64,000 nucleotides of DNA, from contig JAAWJI010000011.1 of the NCBI GenBank assembly GCA_022796795.1, positions 1 to 64,000 on the forward strand, read 5' to 3'. The DNA comes from Lachnospiraceae bacterium (GTDB taxonomy: Bacteria > Bacillota > Clostridia > Lachnospirales > Lachnospiraceae). Each line of letters opens with the position of its first letter. Within the stretch, counting starts at the first letter, position 1. Below the pieces are notes generated by a model that had not been told where the DNA came from, did not search any database, and saw nothing but the letters and a program-made list of their open reading frames with translations. Shown in pieces: positions 35,238-42,537 of the stretch. The position numbers were made by a program, and so were the translations under genes.

Positions 35238-35264
35238 TATAATTTTAAATTTATAGAAATTATA
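35238..35264. promoter_or_regulatory. Candidate LysR box between the LysR gene and aspA
   Basis: TATAATTT (35238-35245) and AAATTATA (35257-35264) are perfect inverted arms separated by exactly 11 bases, matching the T-N11-A pattern of LysR binding sites. The intergenic region is only about 130 bases and is very AT-rich, so some of this symmetry could be chance. Confidence 0.5.
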
Positions 35265-35351
35265 AGAATATATGTATTTGATTATAGTTTACGCTTTTTT
35301 TATAATAGCTGCAACAACCAAATTTGAGAATTTAATCAGGAGGGATTTCAC

Positions 35352-36788
35352 ATGAGCCAGACAGAAAACCAGGGCTATCGACTGGAAAAAGATTCCATTG
35401 GATCCAAGGAGGTACCGGAGCAGGTCTATTACGGCATTCAGTCTCTGCGGGCTTCGGAAAACTTTCATATCACAGGGCTGGGACTGCACCCGGAGATCAT
35501 TATCAGCATGGCCTACATAAAAAAGGCGGCGGCCATTACCAACTGTGAGACAGGTATTCTGAAGAAGAAAAAAGCAGAAGCCATTGTGCGGGCCTGCGAC
35601 GAGATCGTGGCCGGTAAATTACATGAGCATTTTATCGTGGACCCCATTCAGGGCGGGGCGGGAACCTCTCTGAATATGAATGCCAATGAAGTCATCGCCA
35701 ACCGGGCTATCGAGCTTCTGGGAGGAAAAAAAGGAGACTATACCCTGATCAATCCTAACGACCATGTAAACTGCGGCCAGTCCACCAATGATGTGATTCC
35801 CACTGCCGGAAAAATGACCTCTCTGCGGCTGTTGTACCACTTAAAGAAGGAGCTGCAGCGGCTTCACAAGGCGCTGACGGAAAAGGCAACGGAATTTGAT
35901 TCCGTGATCAAGATGGGACGCACCCAGATGCAGGACGCAGTGCCCATTCGCCTGGGACAGGAATTCCACGCCTATGCCAACGCCATCCAGCGGGACATTT
36001 ACCGCATGGATAAGGCTATGGATGAAATGCGCACCCTGAATATGGGCGGCACCGCCATTGGAACCGGCATCAATGCGGACGAGATTTATCTGGAACGGAT
36101 TGTGCCCAACCTGTCCGAGGTCTCTGATATGGAATTTATTCAGGCCTTTGACCTGATTGACGCCACCCAGAATCTGGACCCCTTTGTGGCTGTGTCCGGC
36201 GCCGTGAAGGCATGTGCCGTGACTCTGTCCAAAATGGCCAACGATCTGCGCCTCATGTCCTCCGGCCCCCGTACAGGCTTTGGCGAGATCAACCTTCCTC
36301 CCAAGCAGAACGGCTCCTCCATTATGCCGGGAAAGGTAAACCCGGTGATTCCTGAGGTGGTGAACCAGGTGGCCTTTTATGTGATTGGAAACGATATGAC
36401 CATCACCATGGCCGCGGAGGCCGGACAGCTGGAGCTCAATGCCTTTGAGCCTATTATCTTTTACTGCATGTTCCAGTCCATTGATATGCTGTCCTATGCA
36501 GTGCAGACCTTTGTGGACAACTGTGTCAGCGGTATCACGGCCAATGAGGAGCGCTGCCGCAATCTGGTGGAAAACAGCATTGGAATTATCACGGCCATTT
36601 CTCCCCATGTGGGCTATCAGGTGGCTGCGGATGTGGCGAAAAAAGCCCTTCAGACAGGAGAATCCGTGCGGAACCTGATTCTGAAAGAGGGACTTTTGAA
36701 GGAGGAGGAGCTGGATCTGATCCTGGATCCGGTTCAGATGACAGAGCCGGGAATATCAGGGAAAGAGCTGTTGATGAAAAAGGCTTAG
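35352..36788 (+). CDS. aspA: Aspartate ammonia-lyase
   Basis: The 478-aa enzyme has the fumarase/aspartase signature GSSIMPGKVNPV and other family blocks (GGAGTSLNMNANEVIANRA, NCGQSTNDVIPTA, GRTQMQDAVPI). It converts aspartate to fumarate and ammonia. ATG 35352 follows AGGAGGGA. With malic enzyme and the isoaspartyl dipeptidase in the same region it fits catabolism of aspartate-containing peptides into C4 acids. A divergent LysR gene probably controls it. Its stop codon touches the left end of a 175-bp inverted-repeat element. Confidence 0.93.
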   Translation: MSQTENQGYRLEKDSIGSKEVPEQVYYGIQSLRASENFHITGLGLHPEIIISMAYIKKAAAITNCETGILKKKKAEAIVRACDEIVAGKLHEHFIVDPIQGGAGTSLNMNANEVIANRAIELLGGKKGDYTLINPNDHVNCGQSTNDVIPTAGKMTSLRLLYHLKKELQRLHKALTEKATEFDSVIKMGRTQMQDAVPIRLGQEFHAYANAIQRDIYRMDKAMDEMRTLNMGGTAIGTGINADEIYLERIVPNLSEVSDMEFIQAFDLIDATQNLDPFVAVSGAVKACAVTLSKMANDLRLMSSGPRTGFGEINLPPKQNGSSIMPGKVNPVIPEVVNQVAFYVIGNDMTITMAAEAGQLELNAFEPIIFYCMFQSIDMLSYAVQTFVDNCVSGITANEERCRNLVENSIGIITAISPHVGYQVAADVAKKALQTGESVRNLILKEGLLKEEELDLILDPVQMTEPGISGKELLMKKA

Positions 36789-36962
36789 TTACTTTTCACA
36801 CCCACGCCAATCACTCCGCTGATTGGCGTGGAGCAAATACAGTTATGGGGCCGAAGGGACTGCCCTTCGCCGAAGGCGACTTTAAATGGGCAGTCCCTGT
36901 TACAATTCGCACCTTTATCAAATAAAAGCTTTTCAAAAACTGGCGTGGGTGTGAATTGTAAC
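36788..36962. repeat. 175-bp nested inverted-repeat (MITE-like) element
   Basis: The ends GTTAC..TTCACACCCACGCCA (36788-36809) and TGGCGTGGGTGTGAA..GTAAC (36941-36962) are inverted copies; the inner 15 bases are perfect. Inside are two more perfect hairpins: CGCCAATCA-ctccgc-TGATTGGCG, and AGGGACTGCCC ... GGGCAGTCCCT with a smaller TTCGCC/GGCGA stem. The right arm could also pair with TGTTACAATTCGCAC near 36899-36913, so two folds compete. It has no ORF. It overlaps the last base of the aspA stop. The rest of the gap to 37119 shows nothing certain. Confidence 0.6.
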
Positions 36963-37119
36963 AAAGCTTAGAAAGGCCTTGCCTCAGCCGCAATTTTTGC
37001 GTTGCAGAATAGAGGGAATTGCGCTATAATGGTGGACAGGATTTATCTGGACACAGGGAAATTTCCATGCCAGATAGAGAAGACTGGAAGCCGTCAGGAG
37101 CGGCGGATTGGAGGCTATG

Positions 37120-38145
37120 ATGGAAAAGAAGAATATTGACTGGAGCAATCTTGGTTTTGGCTACATAGCTACAGAGCAGAGATTTGTTTCCAATTACAAG
37201 AACGGAGCCTGGGAGGAAGGCGGTCTCACCACAGACAGCATGGTGACCATTAGCGAGTGCGCGGGAGTGCTGCAGTATGCGCAGACAATTTTTGAGGGCC
37301 TGAAGGCTTATACTACAGAGGATGGACGCATTGTGACCTTCCGCCCGGACCTCAATGCAGAGCGCATGGAGCAGTCTGCCAGGCGGCTGGAGATGCCGGT
37401 GTTTCCCAAGGAGCGTTTTATTGAGGCTGTTAGACAGGTGGTGAAGGCTAATGCCGCCTATGTGCCTCCCTATGGAACCGGAGCGACCCTGTATATCCGG
37501 CCCTATATGTTCGGCAGCAATCCGGTGATCGGCGTGAAGCCTGCAGATGAGTATCAGTTCCGTGTTTTTGTAACTCCGGTTGGACCTTATTTTAAGGGCG
37601 GCGTAAAGCCTCTTACCATCCGGGTCTCTGACTTTGACCGGGCGGCGCCTCATGGAACGGGCCATATTAAGGCCGGATTAAACTATGCCATGAGCCTTCA
37701 TGCCATTGTGACAGCTCATGAGGACGGATACGATGAAAATATGTATCTGGATGCGGCTACCCGCACCTATGTGGAGGAGACAGGAGGAGCAAACTTCCTG
37801 TTTGTGACTAGGGACAATAAGGTGGTAACGCCCAAGTCCTCCAGTATTCTGCCGTCTATCACCCGGCGCTCTCTGGTGTATGTGGCCAAGGAGTATTTAG
37901 GCCTGGAGGTAGAGGAGCGGGAGATTCCTGTGAGCGAGCTTGGAGAATTTGCAGAGTGCGGCCTGTGCGGCACGGCAGCTGTGATCTCTCCTGTGGGAAA
38001 GATCGTGGATCACGGCCGGGAGATCTGTCTGCCCAGCGGTATGGAGCACATGGGACCTGTTACCCAGAAGCTTTACGATACCCTGACCGGCATCCAGATG
38101 GGACGCCTGAAGGCTCCGGAGGGCTGGATCTACCAGATTGGGTAA
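37120..38145 (+). CDS. ilvE: Branched-chain amino acid aminotransferase
   Basis: The ATG at 37120, 5 bases behind GGAGG, is preferred over ATG 37117 and gives 341 aa. The class IV PLP fold is clear: EGLKAYTTEDGRIVTFRPD, GTGATLYIRPYMFG, the PLP lysine in HIKAGLNYA, and EETGGANFLFV. It transfers the amino group between glutamate and the keto acids of Leu, Ile and Val. The gene ends in a strong terminator at 38191. Confidence 0.93.
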   Translation: MEKKNIDWSNLGFGYIATEQRFVSNYKNGAWEEGGLTTDSMVTISECAGVLQYAQTIFEGLKAYTTEDGRIVTFRPDLNAERMEQSARRLEMPVFPKERFIEAVRQVVKANAAYVPPYGTGATLYIRPYMFGSNPVIGVKPADEYQFRVFVTPVGPYFKGGVKPLTIRVSDFDRAAPHGTGHIKAGLNYAMSLHAIVTAHEDGYDENMYLDAATRTYVEETGGANFLFVTRDNKVVTPKSSSILPSITRRSLVYVAKEYLGLEVEEREIPVSELGEFAECGLCGTAAVISPVGKIVDHGREICLPSGMEHMGPVTQKLYDTLTGIQMGRLKAPEGWIYQIG

Positions 38146-38190
38146 GCTGTTTTCCGGAAAGAGATGATAAAAGAGAATCTTGGTATATGC

Positions 38191-38220
38191 AGAAAACGGA
38201 CTCGAAAGAGTCCGTTTTCT
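38191..38220. terminator. Strong hairpin terminator between ilvE and the YfcC gene
   Basis: AGAAAACGGACTC (38191-38203), loop GAAA and GAGTCCGTTTTCT (38208-38220) pair perfectly over 13 bp. The U-rich 3' arm (GTTTTCT) on the plus strand, and the same on the minus strand, lets it end both convergent genes. Confidence 0.8.
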
Positions 38221-38250
38221 ATGGTCTATATGGGATTTATCGTCTTATGC

Positions 38251-39759
38251 TTAGAATCCAATCAATACTGCGATAATCATGACAAGGGAGGCGCTGACAA
38301 ACAGCACGCCCTGCATCTTGATCTGGAATTTGGCCCATTTTCCCCACTCAAGCTTGGCTACGCCCAGGGTGCCCAGCAGGCAGCCGGAAGTAGGCACGAT
38401 CAGGTTGGAGAAGGCGTCGCCCAGCTGGAAGGCCAGTACAGAGGTCTGACGGGATACTCCCACCAGGTCTGACAGAGGAGCCATAATAGGCATGGTCAGA
38501 GCAGCCTGTCCGGAGCCGGAAACCACGAAGAAGTTGAATACGGTCTGGAACACGTACATGAGCCATGCGGAGATCACAGCCGGGAAGTGCTGCATGCCGT
38601 TGCTGATGGCGTGAAGGATAGTGTTCAGCACTGTGGGGGAGGAAGCGCTTGTTCCGCCCAGAATGATAATGATTCCCTGCGCCATACCGACCACCAGAGC
38701 AGCGCCTACCAGGTCAGCCGCACCGGACTGGAAAGCAGTGGCAATGTCGTTGACCCGCATGTCGTTCAGCTTGAAGATCACGGCGATTATACCGGATACC
38801 AGACCCATGACAAAGAACTGGGAGGCGATTTCCGGAATATAGAAGCCTTTTTTCACCACGCCCCAGACGGTCCAGATCATGGTCGCCAGGATGACCAGGA
38901 GAATCAGCTTATGGCCCAGACGGAAATCCGCCTTGGTATCCTCTTCTTTAAACTCGTTCCGGTATTTGGCGTCGCTGTCATAGGCCACGGATGCCGTGGG
39001 ATCCTTTTTAATTTTAGCGGCATACATCATGGTAAAGCCTGCGCCGATGCCGGTAAACAGGAACCAGAGTACAATACGGAAGCCAGCCCCGGAGAGTACG
39101 GGCACCTCGGCGATTCCCTGGGCAATAGCCAGACTGAAGGGATTCATCCAGGATGCGCCGAAGCCGATCTGGGTAGCGCAGTAGGTGACCAGCACGCCGA
39201 TTACCGCGTCGTATCCCATGGCAATAAACATGGGCACCAGGATCATGGCAAAGGGAATGGCCTCCTCGCCCATGCCGAAGACAGCGCCGCCCAGAGAAAA
39301 GAGGACAAAGAGGACAGGAATCAGAAACTTTTCCGCGCCCTTGGTCCGCTCGATCATAGCCAGGATGCCCTGGTCCACAGCTCCGGTTTTCAGCACAATG
39401 CCAAAGGCGCCTCCGATTACCAGGATAAAGGCTACGATACCTACGGCAGATCCCCACTTGTCTCCGGTGGTAAGGCCCTCGAACACATAGTTCAGAATGC
39501 CCTGGCCGCCGAAATCCTCGGTTCCAAACAGAGGCGCTGTGCTGGTGATCTTATTGCCGTTTTCGTCAGTTACATACTGGAAGCTGTCCGGATCCAGAAC
39601 AGTCCGGGTTTTCTCCTCCCCATTTTGCATGTAGGTGATGTCTTTGGTCTCATATTGTCCCAGCGGCACGAACATGGTCAGAACCGCTGCGAATAAAATG
39701 ACAAAGAAAATAATCACATAGGTATGGGGCATTTGCAGCTTTCGCTTTTTTTCATTCAT
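38251..39759 (-). CDS. YfcC-family membrane transporter
   Basis: The 502-aa protein begins KKRKLQMPHTYVIIFFVILFAAVLT and has about 12 membrane segments with GGAFGIVLKTGAVDQGI, GMGEEAIPFAMILVPMFIAMGYD and TQIGFGASWMNPFS. This is the YfcC/DcuC-like ion transporter superfamily, often next to peptidases or arginine/aspartate catabolism genes. Here the upstream minus-strand neighbour is isoaspartyl dipeptidase, so the likely cargo is a dipeptide or acidic amino acid (inference). Confidence 0.87.
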   Translation of the reverse strand: MNEKKRKLQMPHTYVIIFFVILFAAVLTMFVPLGQYETKDITYMQNGEEKTRTVLDPDSFQYVTDENGNKITSTAPLFGTEDFGGQGILNYVFEGLTTGDKWGSAVGIVAFILVIGGAFGIVLKTGAVDQGILAMIERTKGAEKFLIPVLFVLFSLGGAVFGMGEEAIPFAMILVPMFIAMGYDAVIGVLVTYCATQIGFGASWMNPFSLAIAQGIAEVPVLSGAGFRIVLWFLFTGIGAGFTMMYAAKIKKDPTASVAYDSDAKYRNEFKEEDTKADFRLGHKLILLVILATMIWTVWGVVKKGFYIPEIASQFFVMGLVSGIIAVIFKLNDMRVNDIATAFQSGAADLVGAALVVGMAQGIIIILGGTSASSPTVLNTILHAISNGMQHFPAVISAWLMYVFQTVFNFFVVSGSGQAALTMPIMAPLSDLVGVSRQTSVLAFQLGDAFSNLIVPTSGCLLGTLGVAKLEWGKWAKFQIKMQGVLFVSASLVMIIAVLIGF

Positions 39760-39878
39760 AGTTTCTTCTCCGTTCCCTCTTGCGTAAATACGCGTTGTTG
39801 TGTTTTGTTCACAGTTGGGTGTTGGCGCCTTTCCTCACAGGGCGCCGGGCAGCGTTGGCTGCCGCGCTAAATGGACGG

Positions 39879-41051
39879 CTACTCAAAGGTACCCTTTTGG
39901 ACAGGGATTTTATCCTGTACCATCAGGTTTCCTCTGGCCAGAACCGTGTGGATTTCCAGCGTGTTCTCCTCTGCAAGCACCAGATCCGCATCCATACCAG
40001 GAGCAATGCGTCCTTTGCGGGAGAGCTTCAAAAGAGCAGCCGGATTGGCGGTTACGGGCAGAAGAGCCCTGGAAATATCCAGGCCTTCCTGCAGAACGCA
40101 GTCCCGGAATTCCCGGTACAAGGAGGTGACTTTTCCCACTCCCAGGCCCAGACAGGTTCCATCTTTGGAAAAGATGGGCATGCTGCCCTGGCCGTCGGAC
40201 GAGAAGGCAATCTGATGCTCCGGCACGCCGTCCTCCAGCATCATCCGAAGACCTGTGCTGGCCTTTACCTCGTCCTCCTCCAGAAAATCCGGATCCGAGC
40301 TGGTGGTCAGGTCCACAAAGCCTCCCAGCTCCCTGGCGTAGGAGATGCCGTCCCGCAGCAGGCGGGTGCTGCGGTTGATATGGGTGGGCAGCATATTGAC
40401 CGGGGGAATCTCCGTTTCCTCCACTACATACCGCAGATAGGACAGCATGCGGGGGCCGTCGCCCATATGGATATTCACAAGACCTGCCTTGCCGGACAGG
40501 ATGCCTCCCACCCGGGTGTCCGCCACAATCCTTGTAAATTCCTCCCGGGTAGGCTGGGAAGAACGGTGATCCGAGATGGCGATTTCCCCGCAGCCCACCA
40601 CCTTGTCGATGAGGATCAGATCGTCCAGAATGTTTCCGGTAAGAGTGCGGACCGGAACCTGGTAAGAGCCTGTATAAATATACGTGGAAATGCCCTCCTC
40701 CTCCAGTCCCCGGGCCTTCGCCAGCAAAGAAGCGGCGCTTCGGGTCGTTCCGTCCGTGCCAAGGCACCCCACCACTGTGGTCACGCCTCCCAGGGTAATG
40801 TCGGTCAGCATGATCTCAGGAGTCCGAGTGTGATAGCTTCCCTCGCCGCCGCCGCCCAGAATGTGCACATGGCTGTCGAGAAAGCCCGGGAACACCAGCA
40901 TACCTTCCCCCTCCAGAACCTGTACCTCATAGTCGCTGACAGCCGGAATATCCGGAGCAATTTTCTGAATGCGGGAATCCGCTATGAGAATATCCTGTAC
41001 GCCTAAGTATTCCGGGGCATAAATTTTAGCTTTGCGGATCAAAGTCAGCAT
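39879..41051 (-). CDS. iadA: Isoaspartyl dipeptidase (beta-aspartyl peptidase)
   Basis: The 390-aa amidohydrolase has the metal-binding FLDSHVHILGGGGEG, TTVVGCLGTDGTTR, HRSSQPTREE and SSDGQGSMP (conserved Asp) motifs of IadA. It cuts beta-aspartyl dipeptides formed by protein damage or from diet. AGGAGG lies before ATG 41051 on the minus strand. It precedes the YfcC permease in the same direction, with a 119-base gap, and both probably form one operon. Confidence 0.9.
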   Translation of the reverse strand: MLTLIRKAKIYAPEYLGVQDILIADSRIQKIAPDIPAVSDYEVQVLEGEGMLVFPGFLDSHVHILGGGGEGSYHTRTPEIMLTDITLGGVTTVVGCLGTDGTTRSAASLLAKARGLEEEGISTYIYTGSYQVPVRTLTGNILDDLILIDKVVGCGEIAISDHRSSQPTREEFTRIVADTRVGGILSGKAGLVNIHMGDGPRMLSYLRYVVEETEIPPVNMLPTHINRSTRLLRDGISYARELGGFVDLTTSSDPDFLEEDEVKASTGLRMMLEDGVPEHQIAFSSDGQGSMPIFSKDGTCLGLGVGKVTSLYREFRDCVLQEGLDISRALLPVTANPAALLKLSRKGRIAPGMDADLVLAEENTLEIHTVLARGNLMVQDKIPVQKGTFE

Positions 41052-41095
41052 AAGAAATCCTCCTTTGTGGTACTGCTTGTTGGTACTTTGTACAG

Positions 41096-41202
41096 TATAT
41101 CATATATTACCAGAATCTGATATATAAATTTGAGAGAAATTGTAAGAATTATGCATAAATGTGACCTAAAATGTCACTGCTCCGTCCGTTCCCGGTCACA
41201 TT
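41096..41202. promoter_or_regulatory. Two dyads upstream of iadA
   Basis: TATATCA (41096-41102) and TGATATA (41118-41124) are perfect inverted arms over the presumed iadA promoter. Further out, AATGTGACC (41158-41166) and GGTCACATT (41194-41202) form a perfect 9-bp dyad, with an inner GTGAC/GTCAC pair at 41161-41177. They look like binding sites for dimeric regulators, perhaps a GntR or CRP-like protein for the second. No regulator is encoded next to them. Confidence 0.4.
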
Positions 41203-41240
41203 GGCAGATATTCGCAAATCCATGCCTTTGCAGAAGAGAT

Positions 41241-41280
41241 AAAAAAACGGCAGGACGGATCCTCATTGTCCAGTCCTGCC
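41241..41280 (-). terminator. Rho-independent terminator of the small minus-strand gene
   Basis: Read on the minus strand, GGCAGGAC (41280-41273) pairs with GTCCTGCC (41256-41249) and is followed by a run of seven T (41247-41241). It lies about 50 bases behind the stop of the 78-aa gene. Confidence 0.75.
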
Positions 41281-41327
41281 TTTCTGCTTGCATGCGGGAT
41301 CACAAAGCCCCGGGGGCCGGGAAGGAA

Positions 41328-41564
41328 TCACCGCATATTTCCCATAAGCTGGCGCATTTCTTCCAGAATTGCCATGTCGTCCGCGGTGATTTTCAGGTTG
41401 GAGCTGTAGGTCTCACCAGCGGCCGTAGTGGCCTGGATTTCCAGAATCGTGCCCTCGGCAATGGTGTTTTGGGCAACGGCCTGGAGAAACAGGGGGAATT
41501 TGGGATGGTTGCGTGTAAAACGGTCCCAGAGTCCTTTGACGCGCAGTAAATCCATAGGGTTCAT
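41328..41564 (-). CDS. Small conserved-looking hypothetical protein, 78 aa
   Basis: The product begins MNPMDLLRVKGLWDRFTRNHPKFPLFL and has no membrane helix. The ATG at 41564 follows AGGAGAG. The sequence looks like the small helical proteins of unknown role common in Lachnospiraceae. It sits 16 bases behind the deleted Uma2 gene on the same strand and has its own terminator, so it appears to be a genuine gene. Confidence 0.55.
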   Translation of the reverse strand: MNPMDLLRVKGLWDRFTRNHPKFPLFLQAVAQNTIAEGTILEIQATTAAGETYSSNLKITADDMAILEEMRQLMGNMR

Positions 41565-41580
41565 AGAAATTCTCCTCTCC

Positions 41581-41840
41581 TTAAAGATTCAATTCACGGG
41601 CAATCGCTGAGAAATTGATGAGCAGATCGTCGTAGATGTTTACCTTGATGGTGGCATCAAAGCTGAATACCACATGGATCAGGTCTCCCTCGAAATAGTT
41701 AAAAGTATGGCTTGATGAACCTGCGTTTGACTGGACATGTAAAAAATCTGTCCGTCAAAAACTTCTGCCCTGACATGTTCCGGCAAAGCTTCATACTGCT
41801 CTAAAGTAGTAATGGGAAGCTGCGACTGCAATGTTGGCAT
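41581..41840 (-). pseudogene. Uma2-family nuclease gene with the middle deleted
   Basis: From ATG 41840 the frame reads MPTLQSQLPITTLEQYEAL, then AEVFDGQIFYMSSQTQVHQAIL, the Uma2 N-terminus, and stops after 54 codons. In another frame the usual C-terminal end follows at once (VFSFDATIKVNIYDDLLINF, stop 41581). The central ~100 residues, which carry the PD-(D/E)XK nuclease residues, are gone. Reading both ends is direct; the family call comes from recalled motifs. Confidence 0.65.
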
Positions 41841-42059
41841 GTATCATCCTTCCTTTCCTGGCTGATGCATAGGGTCAAATACATGGAAAACAAAATACGT
41901 TAGAGAGAATTATAACACAGGCACGGGAATATTTCCACTGCTTTTGCCTGGTCCCTGCTTGATACGCTGGCCATAGCATGCAGTCTCTGTACTTTGTGAT
42001 GAAAGAAATGGGCAGTTAAAAATGGAATGATAGGGTTTGAAAAGGGATTGGAAAAATAG

Positions 42060-42117
42060 TTGACACAAGAATAAGACTGTGGTAGTATAAACAAAAAGAA
42101 ACTACTACAGTCTTATT
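42060..42117 (+). promoter_or_regulatory. blaI promoter with BlaI-type operator dyad
   Basis: TTGACA (42060-42065), 17 bases and TAGTAT (42083-42088) form the promoter. A long dyad overlaps it: AATAAGACTGTGGTAGT (42070-42086) and ACTACTACAGTCTTATT (42101-42117), 16 of 17 positions matched. It contains the ACTACA half-site known for BlaI/MecI repressors. Binding would cover the -10, which fits autorepression of blaI-blaR1. The gap upstream (41841-42059) shows nothing else definite. Confidence 0.75.
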
Positions 42118-42167
42118 TTAGTGGAACCGGAAAAAGAAACAATATGTGAGAAGGGAGTAAGGCAGGC

Positions 42168-42527
42168 ATGGAGATAAAATTATTTGACTCGGAGTTAAAG
42201 GTTATGGAGGTGCTGTGGAGGGAGGGAGACACCACGGCCAGGCAGATTGCGGCTGAGTTAAAGGAGCAGGTGGGCTGGAATGTAAATACCACCTATACGC
42301 TGATTAAGCGCTGTATTAAAAAAGGGGCTATTAAACGCACGGAGCCCAATTTTCAGTGTCATGCCCTGATTCCCAGGGAGGAGGTTCAGGAGGCGGAGAC
42401 CAATGAGCTCATCAATAAGGTATATGACGGATCAGCGGATAAGCTGTTTGCGGCTCTGCTTGGACGAAAGAAATTGTCAGCAGAACAGATCGAGAAACTG
42501 AAACAGATCGTGGGAGAGCTGGAGTGA
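42168..42527 (+). CDS. BlaI/MecI-family repressor
   Basis: The 119-aa protein has the BlaI winged helix (FDSELKVMEVLWREGDTTARQIAAEL, WNVNTTYTLIKRCIKKGAIKR) and the C-terminal dimerisation helix. It should repress its own operon through the large dyad at 42070-42117 and be cut when BlaR1 is activated. RBS AGAAGGGAG precedes ATG 42168. The BlaR1 gene starts eleven bases after its stop. Confidence 0.9.
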   Translation: MEIKLFDSELKVMEVLWREGDTTARQIAAELKEQVGWNVNTTYTLIKRCIKKGAIKRTEPNFQCHALIPREEVQEAETNELINKVYDGSADKLFAALLGRKKLSAEQIEKLKQIVGELE

Positions 42528-42537
42528 GGTGATAGCT

